In this document: positions 55,501-64,000 of the stretch, piece after piece
Layout of the letters: each line of letters begins with the position of its first letter
Position numbering within the stretch: position 1 is the stretch's first letter
Assembly: GCA_012656075.1 (NCBI GenBank)
Contig: JAAKBF010000009.1
Coordinates: 62,001 to 126,000 of the forward strand
Direction of reading: 5' to 3'
DNA from: Phytophthora hibernalis
Taxonomy: Eukaryota; Oomycota; Peronosporomycetes; Peronosporales; Peronosporaceae
DNA length: 64,000 nucleotides
Notes under the pieces: model-generated
The model's input: only the letters and a program-made list of their open reading frames with translations
The model's database searches: none
What the model was told of the DNA's origin: nothing
Position numbers and translations under genes: made by a program

Positions 55501-57679
55501 ATGGAGGGCTGGCTCACCAAGCGCCGCGACCACATGAACCTCATCTGGCGTACGCTCTCTCCACTCATGCAATTCTCGCTCCAAATGGTCCAGTACAAGT
55601 GCTCTAACCTCATGTATCATAATTTGTGTCATTTCAGTGGATCGGTACTTCTTGCTGGACGGGAACCAGCTCCGCTACTACCGCAAACGCGGAGACCCAG
55701 CGCCCAGAGGCACATACATCCTCACAGATGGCTGCGTCGTGAGCCCCGTCTTCAACTCGGAGGAGAAGCACAAGCACCACGGCCCCGTCTGGATGTTTCG
55801 CATCACGTTCGCTGTGGGAGACGCTATCGTCGGAGAAAAGTCGTACCGCAAGGACCGATTCCTGGACCTGGGGGCCAAGAGCGAGGAGAGTGCCAAGGAC
55901 TGGAAGCGCGCGCTGGAGAACGCCGTGCGCTCGCTCCGGGAGCTCGTGGCCCACCAGCGCAAACTCAAAACGGACGCCGAGATTTTCCCCACGCCCACGC
56001 ACGTCCCCAGGATGCTGAAGGCAGACGAAGACACTGTGTCCCTGTTTAACTTGGACGCGGACAATGTCAAGGCGGAGCAGGCCTGGTGGCTCGCCAGGGT
56101 GGAAGGAGGACTCAGGATCATGCAGGAGTGTCCGCTGGGACCGAACGTCGCGGCCAACTTGTACGCGCAGCACGCGGCTACGACCAACGGACTCATTTTC
56201 AGCGCGTTCGTGGGCGCTGCGCTGAGCTTTAGCAGCATGTACTCGTTCGCGAACAATATGCTGCTGAGCTTCCTGACGGCGCTCGCTGCAATTGCAGTGT
56301 GCTGCGCGGCGGTCACGCCCACACAGGCACCCGAGATCCCGAGTTTCCGTGTGTCCCAAGTCGTGCATGGATCCCCGACGGAGGTCTTTAGACTCATCAT
56401 GAACCCCAAGAGGTTCCAGCGGTGGGACTCGGCCACGGCGACGATGCGCGTGGTGCAGCAGCTTGATGACCACGCCGACATCGTCTACGTGACGCAACGC
56501 CCCACGCACTTGTGGCCGCTGTGGCAGAAGGCTCGCGATCTCGTGCTCATGCGCTACTGGCGGCGTGAAGAGGACGGATCGTACTTCGTCATGTACCAGA
56601 GCATCGAGCACCCGGAGTGCCGTGTGCGTCACAACTACGTTCGCGCCAATCTTCTGGGTGGTGGCTATGTCATCGCCCCTCAGCGCGTACCGAGTGGATC
56701 CATTCGCACGCTGGTCACGTACGTGCTCCGATACGACCCTGGAGGCTGGTCGCGTATTTACAACCAGCTCGGTATGGATGTCGACTTGATCATGCCCATG
56801 CTGCGCAGCGTGGTGGGCATTCGCGACGAAATGAGTGCTACAGACTTCATCACGCCTAACGTCTCGATGGCGCCTGCTGGGGAGGGTGAAGGTTCGGAGG
56901 CTGCTCAGGAGGATTCAGCTGTGACTCAACGCACGAGCGTGGACTCCATGGGTGTGGTCATGGGTGTGCAAAAGCTCCAGACAAGTCTTCCGGAAAAGAT
57001 GTGGGCGGAGCCTGATGCTTCGCTCTTCAGCGTACGTGGACACAACTACCTGACCGACCGCAAGAAAATCTCCTCTGCCCCAGCGATGTTTCATACCGTG
57101 GGTGTGGACCTGTTGTCGTTCGAAAGCGCGGCGGAGAGATATAACATTTCATCTCGCCCAGACAGCATCGGCCGTACCAGCAGCAAGTTTACGTTCGTGG
57201 TGAACATGATCATTCCGGGTCCAGACAACACGTGCATGGTGTTCTACTTCCATCCTGTGCGTGACAACGTGTTCGAGGACGGATCACCGTTTTCGGAGCT
57301 GCTGAACGACTTCTTCGACGGCGACGACCAGTTCCGGAACTCGCGCTTCAAGCTCATTCCCACTGTCGTCGAGGGCAGCTTCATCATCAAGCAGTCAGTT
57401 GGCTCTAAGCCGACGTTGCTCGGCAACAAGCTGAAGTGTCCGTACCACCGTGGGGACAACTACTTTGAAGTGGACATCGACATCTCGTCCAACTCGGTTG
57501 CAAACACTGTCGTGGGCATGGTGCAAGGCGTGACCAAGTCGCTCGTGGTGGACATGGCTTTCCTGCTGGAGGCTCAATCTGAAGAAGAGCTGCCTGAAAT
57601 CATCCTTGGCGCTGTGCGCTTGCAGCACATTTCACTGAGCAACCCACTCCGCATGCCGAAACTTTCACCACAAACATAA
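55501..57679 (+). CDS. EDR2-like PH-START-DUF1336 lipid-binding protein
   Basis: Exon 1 (55501-55549) encodes the start of a PH domain (MEGWLTKRRDHMNLIW). An 88-nt GTACGC...CAG intron leads to exon 2 (55638-57679), for 696 residues. After the PH domain (to about residue 115) there is a hydrophobic pair (about 200-240, FSAFVGAALSFSSMYSF and LLSFLTALAAIAVCCAAV) that looks like a membrane hairpin. A START domain (about 255-440, with RWDSATATMRVVQQLD and YVLRYDPGGWSRIYNQ) and the EDR2 C-terminal domain (about 465-690, with FTFVVNMIIPGP and NYFEVDIDISSNSVA) complete it. Plant EDR2 binds PI4P and lipids and is membrane associated. The internal membrane hairpin is not typical of plant EDR2. No frame break. 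Confidence 0.85.
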
Positions 57680-57943
57680 ACGTACATGAGCTTCTGGAGT
57701 ATTGTGCTCGACTCGGGTGATATACGCTCGCTTGTGGCTCCTCGAGTGGAAGGGAGCAATGGACAGTCAGTGTTGCACGAAGGCACAACTGCAGACGTTT
57801 TCAACGCGTTCGTTTGGCTCTCTGATTGCTGGTCTGCTGTGTACTTCTCAGCAGCGCGGTTAATACAATTCCTTTCTGTGTTCCTACTCCTACACTAATA
57901 ATTATCTTCATGGTGTACGTTTCCTACCTAAGGAGCATCCTAC

Positions 57944-60900
57944 TTACCTAAAGGTCGAGAGCACTGCAAGATTTGGTTCACGCTTGATCGTCACCATGTG
58001 CCTACGTGTGCTTCTCTTATCGGCCGTCATTAGCCTTTTCTTCTTCTGTGAACGTAGTGAGGCAGCAACATTCGCCTCAGTCGGCATGAAGTTAGCGTGA
58101 TCCCACACGATGTCACCTAGAGCAACCTGGTTCCAAAGGTGGCTCACCAAGCTGGCATTGTGCAAGTCAGCATTCGTGAGAAACCGGAAGATCAACGCAC
58201 TGGCGCCACTCTCCAACGGCGGAAGCTTCGCTCCAAACAGCGGCAGCACGAAGATCCGCTCAGCAGCAGAATATTTTGCTACTGCCGATAATGCAGCCTT
58301 CCCGACACAGCTTTTGGCTTTGTCTGAGAAAGAGTATTGCTGCAGCTCGCGGTGCTCGAGCAAACTTCCACTTTGCGGTGCTCTGTTCTTCTCCTCACAT
58401 CGCTGTTCCTCGCCCGCACCTCTGATCGGTGACATACCACGAAGCCGCTTAGCACCAATTCGACTTGCCACTTGTGGTGTACACGGCGATGTGAATGGTG
58501 CTGCCCGCTTTCGCACGCCCAATGACGTTCCGTTGGTACCAGCACCCGTGGAAGCAAGCAATCTTGAGCGGAAAAATTTGTGCGTTCTTGCTCGCGTCCA
58601 GGAGAGGCCTCGAACGGCGACGCAAAGTTCCTTGTCCAGGTCTCCCGATCGATGCGCATATGCTGACGTACAGTCCGAAGAACAGGAGATACGAAGGTTT
58701 CGTCAAGCTCGTTTGCGATACGTGACGGAGTGCCGCCAACAGCAGAACCTGGAGTTGCCACTCCATTTGCATGACTTACGCATGGTGTTTGATTCTTGCA
58801 ATCCTGCAGAGAAGGAAAACAAGGTTGGATCATTCGTGGGAAACTCCAACAAGAGCAAGGGTTACGTACAATGCAGCGGCAGTTTTCGCCACACGGCACA
58901 CCCGCTTGGAAGCACTCGCAGTACTTCTTTTGACACGCTGACTTTTTGCAGTGACAGCCGTGCTTGTGCATCTTGGTGGCCACCAAACCTGCACTCAAAA
59001 ACTGTTGTTGTTGCTGGATGTTTAACGGGCTTCGAGACGACACGAAGGAGCCTGAAGAAGCACGACTACCGCCAGATGCAACAGACAACCGACGGGCACC
59101 TCGTGGGGTCAACGTTAGCACCGTAGGTGTAGCACCGATCTTCGGTTTGAACGCATTGGGGTTCTTCTCCAGTCTCGCTGTGATAGCCTGCTGTCGCACC
59201 TCTTCTGTCGTGGTCGTGTTCGCACAGTCAAGACAATTGCAGCTCTCGTCACAATAGCCACCACTGGCAAAGCACTCGCAGTACAACTTGAGACACTTGG
59301 ACTTTTTGCAGTTGCATGGCGCCTTCTTGAGTACCTGCGCCGGCATCATCACCACTCCAGCACCAAGCGGGGCTTTCGATGCTGACTGCAGCGACATATT
59401 CAGCGAAGTCGACGTTCCGATTTGTGTCGGTGTCTTGAACATCCTTCCATCGAGCGTAGGCATACCAACTGCGCCTCTGTTGTACTGAGGAGTCAACAAC
59501 GTGTACTTCCCAGGTGGTGTAGCTATCACCTCCCGCTTGATTTGCTTGGCAGGTGTGACGGCAGGAGCCACAGGGTGGTGAGCTCCCAGCGGTGACTTTC
59601 GCATCTTCATACCTGACAGGTTGTCCATCGAAGAGGGCATTGACACGCATTGGGACGCTTTACGCTTCCTTTTGTTGATGACTGGTGTGCACGGTGCTGC
59701 TGTTGGCTCTTCAGCGGGAATCAACTTGCGCGCTACCGGTGGCGACGGGGGTGTAGCGTGCGAATGTGCATCAGCGAGATTGGCAAGTTGCTGTGACGGG
59801 GCTAGTTTTCCAGGTGTCGGGGTTTTGAACGTATCAGCAGGAAATGTTTGCCCGTTCCATGCCTGCAGTGGTGATCGTGTCCGCGGCGATGCTGCTGTCT
59901 TCACTGGCGTTTGCAGTAGTTTACGCTGAACATTGGAGGACGAGGGTTGGCGCTCTTCGGCTTTGCGTCGGCGAACGTACTTCTTCCGTTTCCTGCTCAC
60001 ACGCATAAAACCACACGCATAAGTTTGATTGTCCTATAACCTCGTCCTCACGACTATTGTCATGCACGATTTTGAGCAACCATTGACAACGTACAGACTG
60101 TTGTTGATGGCCTGCATCTCGCGCGTGGGGTGCGAGTCAAGTGCGCCAAATGACGTGTGGAGCTTCATCTTCATGACGCTATGACTTCCTAGCTTAGACC
60201 GCTCATCCTTACCTGGCGTGGCGCTTGTGGACGCCTGGATATTTGGGAATGACTCGCTGAAAAGCCTTGGAGATGTCAAGGCAGAAGCAGACCCAGGTGC
60301 TGAAATACCGCCGCCCACCAAAGATCCAGCCGGTGACACTTTACTCCTCTTGTTCTTCGGCGTCTTCAGAATTGTTGGTATACCAGTGTACATACCAGTA
60401 GTGGGGCTTCTCACTTGGTCGCCATTTCGGTCCTGTTCAGGAAATGGAGGGAGTCTGTGCAGCAGAAGCGTAGCATATCGTTACAACCTGCACAAACTGA
60501 GTTCAACGCAATTTTACGTACAGTCTCGGAAGTTCATAGGTCGAGAGTGACACGAGCGGCGAGAGCTTCACCGACATGAAGCTGTGGTCAAATTCCTCTG
60601 CCGGCATGAGCGGTGATAGCGAGTTCGCGAAGGAGAAAAAGAGTCGTGTTCGCTTGAGTTGGTCATGAATCCGCTCGGAGCGCAGTGAATGTCGTCGACG
60701 TCGAGAAACGACGAAGACATTTCAGCAGGGTATGTCTTCTTACCGGAGACAGCAAGCGACTTCGATGCACCGCGAATGCTCTCACGCTCCTCGCCATCGT
60801 CAGTAAACACATCCTGTAGTCGTTGCTGCTGTCTCGCTGGAGTCCGTGGGGGTCGCCGACGTGGAAGGCTTTCTCGGCCGTGCACCTGATACCTGTTTGA

Positions 60901-61609
60901 CCTCATGTTTGCCTTCCTCCTTGATGGGGATCAGCTCCTTCTCTTCCTGTTCACTGAGCGAGTCGATGGCTTCCAGCAGGCGCTTGGGAGTCGTCAGTCT
61001 CATGGGCACAATTGTCCTCCTCCGAGGGGTTTTCACTGCTCCTTTCTCGCAGCTCCTCGTCACCAATGGCGACTTGAAGAACCTGGAGGGTGAGCACGCC
61101 ACGCTCGATGCTCCTGACAGCGGCGGGGACGCCATCGGACCCATCTTCAGCTCTAAATTACCTGAAAAGGCCCCTCCACGACGAGGAGACGGCGTCAACA
61201 GGGAGAAACCTGCGTGACCTTCGTCTGCGCTGAGCTGCAGGAAGTCAAAGTCGCTGTCGTGGGGAGACACGTCGCTGGAGAGGACACTGAGCGTCTCGTC
61301 CCTCTCGGGTGTGTGCAGCTGCTGCTGTGCGGGCGTCTGCGTCGTCTCCAGCTCCTGCTCGGGCTCTGGCAGCGTCGTTTCTGTCTCTGCAGCGCCTGTA
61401 GGGGTCTGTACCTGCGTCTTAGTCTCCATCGTCTCTGGAACCTGTTGTTCGCTCTGGAGAGCGCGTTTTGCAGCGTTTTTCGCGCGAATCGGCGGCTCTG
61501 CTTCTGTCTGAGTGTCTGCAGCTGCCTCCTGGAGGTCAAAGACTACTTTGGAGGCTGTGAGAGCCGCTGCATCACCCTGAATCGCCCGCTTGGGGCTGGA
61601 CACGACCAT
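57944..61609 (-). CDS. TSO1/LIN54-type CXC (tesmin) protein with a C-terminal F-box
   Basis: Five exons: 61609-60893, 60813-60522, 60454-60095, 59992-58870 and 58803-57944. The four introns (79, 67, 102, 66 nt) are all GT...CAG with matching phases. Two T runs (coding-strand five for six, at 60636-60640 and 58572-58576) must be lengthened; the total is then 3354 nt, 1117 residues. The N-terminal half has the short TSO1-like FSFANSLSPLMP motif. The two cysteine-rich CXC repeats are CNCKKSKCLKLYCECFASGG and CHCKKSACQKKYCECFQAGV, which bind CHR-type promoter elements in DREAM-like cell-cycle complexes. The C-terminus carries an F-box (LPPLESGASALIFRFLTN, then LVSHLWNQVALGDIVW), the SKP1-binding module. 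The F-box being in the same protein depends on the T run at 58572. Confidence 0.78.
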
Positions 61610-61953
61610 GATCCGGAGCTTCAACTTGCGCGGCCTGGCACGTCGTCCACAGAGACGCTACGAGGCTGCAAGACGTCTATTTGCACGAGCAACCGTCTGC
61701 GCTGTCGTCTGAAGTGCTGGGTCGCGGCCTGCGGGAGCTGGTCGAGGCAACACAAGCGCGAGAGTGAAAGCGTCGGACGCCTGGCGCGCCTTTTGAATTA
61801 TGGCGCGAACGGACTGGCGGGAAAGTGCTCGGGGAATTTTGGCCAATGAGAATCCATCCTTCTATTTCCAGCTTTTCGCTTGGATCTTGTAATAAAACAC
61901 AGGCTGGTGTTTTTAGTCCAGGACTATTTCGACACAATTTGTTCGACGGCTCG
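61610..61953. promoter_or_regulatory. Divergent intergenic region between the CXC gene and the M96-type gene
   Basis: The 344 bp between the two start codons contain no supported gene. A TTTTGGCGCGAAATT-like E2F/DREAM site was looked for; the nearest match is GGCGCGCCTTTTGAA at about 61776-61790, followed by ATTATGGCGCGAACG. These resemble E2F-type cores but were not tested. Confidence 0.3.
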
Positions 61954-63282
61954 ATGCAGGACGCGGCACAGACGTCCCAGGCATACGCGGACGCTGGTCC
62001 GTGTCTAGCGCAGACTCGACAATCGCCCAGCGACGCAAATGCGGCCAAAAGCCGTGGCAAAAGCGCGTGCGCCGCATTCACGTCGAGTTGCCCTTCTTCA
62101 GGCACCAAGTGCGCGACCTGGAGCTCAAACTCAAGCGGCTCAAACTGCAGAGCGCGTCATCCATGGGCGTCGTCAAGTCGTCGCTCAAATCCGAACAAAA
62201 CTCGCTCTGGAACGACATCGCCGAGCGCCAACTGAAGGAGCGACTGCGCGTGGAGAAGCAGCGGCAGCAGCTCAAGGAAACGCACGGAGAGCTGCTCTCC
62301 ATGTCCATGGAGATGCACAAACTGCTCAAAATGTGACAGTCGACGGGTTAGTTGAGTTATAGAGGCAACTTCAACTTACAGTACGACTGATGAAAAGACT
62401 TGGTGTTTGTATGTGGACAGCAAGAGCTGGAGGAGCGAGTGGAGACCAAGCAGCAGCAGCGGTATCAGGACCTCGAGGCAAGTCCAGCGGACGAGATTTA
62501 CGCGGATCAGCTGGCCATTGTGGCCAGGGTGAGGCTGGAGACGCAACGCCAGAGCCCGGCGATCAGTAGAACCCCGAGTCTCGGCTCGGGGCTCTCGATG
62601 GGCAGAGAGATGGTGCGAAGGGACCCAGAACTGAGCGCGGGCTTCAGGCTCGACATGCAGTGCGGAGCCTTGCTGCCGTTCGGGTTGGAGGGCTGCTGAT
62701 GCCTACTGGCGGTTCTTCGGCTGTGGGTACGGTCTGGATCGTCACGATCGCCGCGCGTCCGATCTGCAGGTACGTGTGAGCAACTCTGCGGTTGAGAAGA
62801 TAACATGGAGCTGAGCTGTACTGGTTTGTGCAGACTGGCACGATAGCACGTTCGTTCCAGGTTCGGACGGACTTTGAAGGTTTTACGTCCAAGGTGGGGG
62901 CAAGTACACTGCTCGGCGGTATTTTAATGAAGACGGCAGCGTCACGATCGTGTGGGCAGGCAGCGGAGATATCCAGGAGGTTGGTGGCGCGAAGTTCACA
63001 GGCACGCAGGTCCACAAGCAAGGCTGCATCAAGCTGCGTCGAGTGCCTCGTCAAGGACCAGGACAGCAGTCCACCTCGACTGTCGTGGAAGCCTCGTTCA
63101 AGACGATCCCGGTGTTTCACGATAGCATCGTCGACAAAGTGCAGCAGACGCAGACGCTTCTCGGCGCGATCGGCAAGTCGTACAGCGTCCTGAACAAACT
63201 CTTCTGCCAGAGTATGGGTGCACTGCTAGTGGAAGAGGACTGGCGAGCCACCTTCGGCAGCGACAAAGCGATGGAGGCGTAA
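61954..63282 (+). CDS. M96 mating-specific-type protein with bZIP-like start
   Basis: Exons 61954-62332, 62421-62769 and 62834-63282 are separated by GT...CAG introns of 88 and 64 nt. The N-terminal basic stretch and coiled coil (QRRKCGQKPWQKRVRRIHVE, then RQLKERLRVEKQRQQLKETH) resemble a bZIP, and the C-terminal half (from DLQ|TGTIARSFQVR through VWAGSGDIQEVGG to the stop) resembles the START-like region of the oomycete M96 family, named from a mating-induced P. infestans transcript. Frame changes lie near 61999 (CC), 62328-62331 (four A for five, next to the donor site), 62695 and 62918 (GG). The corrected length is divisible by three. The family is large in oomycetes and its biochemical role is unknown. 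Confidence 0.65.
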
Positions 63283-63539
63283 TCCGATCTTCAAATGGGT
63301 TCAGTCACGTTGTCTCCTCGATTCCATGAAGGTGATGACTTCGGGTGAGACGAGTGCAGCCGAGAATCCGTTTGCCATTTCCTGATTCACAGCCATCCGC
63401 CCACAGGTAAACTCAGGTAGCGAACAGTGAAATGGCCAACAGAAAGTAAAACCGATGTCTTACCTCGTGCCACCCTCTGCAGGAAGGTCGTTCCAAAGTC
63501 TCACTCTCCGATTTACCAAGCACCAAGCACCACTCCAAG

Positions 63540-64000
63540 ATGCTGAGCTCCAAGATCTTCGCCGCCTGCGCCCTCGCGACCCTTGCCGCCGCCGTCCCAG
63601 CCGACGAGTACAGCGACGAAGGCAGCAGCTACTACGACGACGAAGGCAGCTACTACGACGACGAAGGCAGCTACTACGACGCTCAAAGTGGCAGCTACAC
63701 CGACGGAGACTACAGCGCACTGCCTGCGTACCTGTACACGTTCGACCCCGAGTACTCTGCGGGTGTGAGTGGCACCATCAACGTCCAGTACGGGGGTCCG
63801 TTCTCCACCTTCGCCGTCATCACGGCGCAGCTCGACTTCAGCGACGTGGACCAGAGCGAGATCATGGCGTTCGACGGCAACTGCACCGAGGAGGTGACTG
63901 ACTACAAGTGGCACATCCACGTCAAGTGGCCCAACGACGGCGACTCCGAGTCCTTCGAGCAGTGCGCGCTGGCCGTTACGGGCAACCACTACGACCCGCT
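63540..64000 (+). CDS. Secreted Cu/Zn superoxide dismutase-like protein (3' end cut by window)
   Basis: The ATG at 63540 opens a signal peptide (MLSSKIFAACALATLAAAVPA) followed by an acidic Tyr-rich linker with three DEGSYYD repeats. The domain that follows has WHIHVKW and, 20 residues later, C-x5-TGNHYDP, which match the HxH copper-ligand motif and the C...GxHxDP segment of Cu/Zn SODs. The remaining ligands and the stop lie beyond the window. Extracellular SOD-like proteins of oomycetes are thought to act at the host interface against superoxide; whether this one binds metal cannot be judged from the part seen. No frame break in 461 bp. Confidence 0.75.
   Translation, partial: MLSSKIFAACALATLAAAVPADEYSDEGSSYYDDEGSYYDDEGSYYDAQSGSYTDGDYSALPAYLYTFDPEYSAGVSGTINVQYGGPFSTFAVITAQLDFSDVDQSEIMAFDGNCTEEVTDYKWHIHVKWPNDGDSESFEQCALAVTGNHYDP

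Noticed and set aside
55634..56632. 332-codon frame on the minus strand
   Set aside because: Antisense to the EDR2-like gene, whose PH and START domains are clear.
58110..59126. 338-codon frame on +
   Set aside because: Antisense to the CXC gene; no domain recognised, and the sense strand carries the cysteine repeats and F-box.
61214..61849. 211-codon Cys/Leu-rich frame on +
   Set aside because: Antisense to exon 1 of the CXC gene; an apparent hydrophobic pattern arises from reversed Gln/Glu codons.
63600..63700. Tandem repeat of about 24 bp
   Set aside because: It encodes the DEGSYYD repeats of the secreted SOD-like protein and is described there, so it is not a separate element.
1..64000. 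CRISPR array, rRNA genes, prokaryotic operons
   Set aside because: No regular spacer-repeat pattern, no rRNA sequence and no ribosome-binding-site-driven operons were seen; the introns and gene content are eukaryotic.

Overview
The window looks like nuclear DNA of an oomycete, most likely Phytophthora or a close relative. The evidence is intron-poor, compact genes with 60-100 bp GTACGT...CAG introns, a tandem family of receptor-like TKL kinases, a Crypton tyrosine recombinase, an M96 mating-specific-type protein, an atypical Kazal protease inhibitor and a crinkler-like relic. Species was not determined.

Layout. (1) 1-31 kb is a tandem array of about nine receptor-like TKL kinases plus one kinase fossil. 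Each has a cysteine-containing ectodomain I do not recognise, one membrane helix and a cytosolic kinase. Most lie on +; the genes at <1-537 and 14391-16464 lie on -. The array is interrupted by a MITE (3951-4483), a truncated tRNA-like gene (4922-4985), a Crypton gene (4993-7037) and a nested transposon: a hAT-type shell (18106-21628, 8-bp target duplication) that carries a PIF/Harbinger element (18411-21495). (2) 31-38 kb is a gene-dense block: a PPR-like protein, two tandem histidine acid phosphatases, a BTB/T1 protein, a Kazal inhibitor and a four-helix membrane protein. (3) 38-51 kb is transposon-rich: pogo relics, a MITE, a MULE, one pogo element inserted inside another, a second MULE relic and a crinkler-like relic. 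(4) 51-64 kb is a second gene-dense block: ER glucosidase I (GH63) divergent from an OST3/OST6 subunit, an EDR2-like PH-START protein, a TSO1/LIN54-type CXC protein that ends in an F-box, an M96-type protein and a secreted SOD-like protein cut by the window edge.

Data quality changes the reading. Nearly every long gene, single-copy housekeeping genes included, carries one or more frame breaks. Nearly all of those I could localise sit in a homopolymer that is one base too short (typically five read as four). Adding that base restores alignment to paralogues or gives an exact multiple of three. I therefore treat most of the kinases as probably intact genes with sequence errors. True decay is supported only for 16882-18105, the fossil at 21836-22050 and the transposon and crinkler relics.

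Genes that may work together: glucosidase I and OST3/6 act in consecutive ER N-glycosylation steps and share a 255-bp intergenic region. The receptor-kinase array suggests a diversified signal-perception family whose ligands are unknown.
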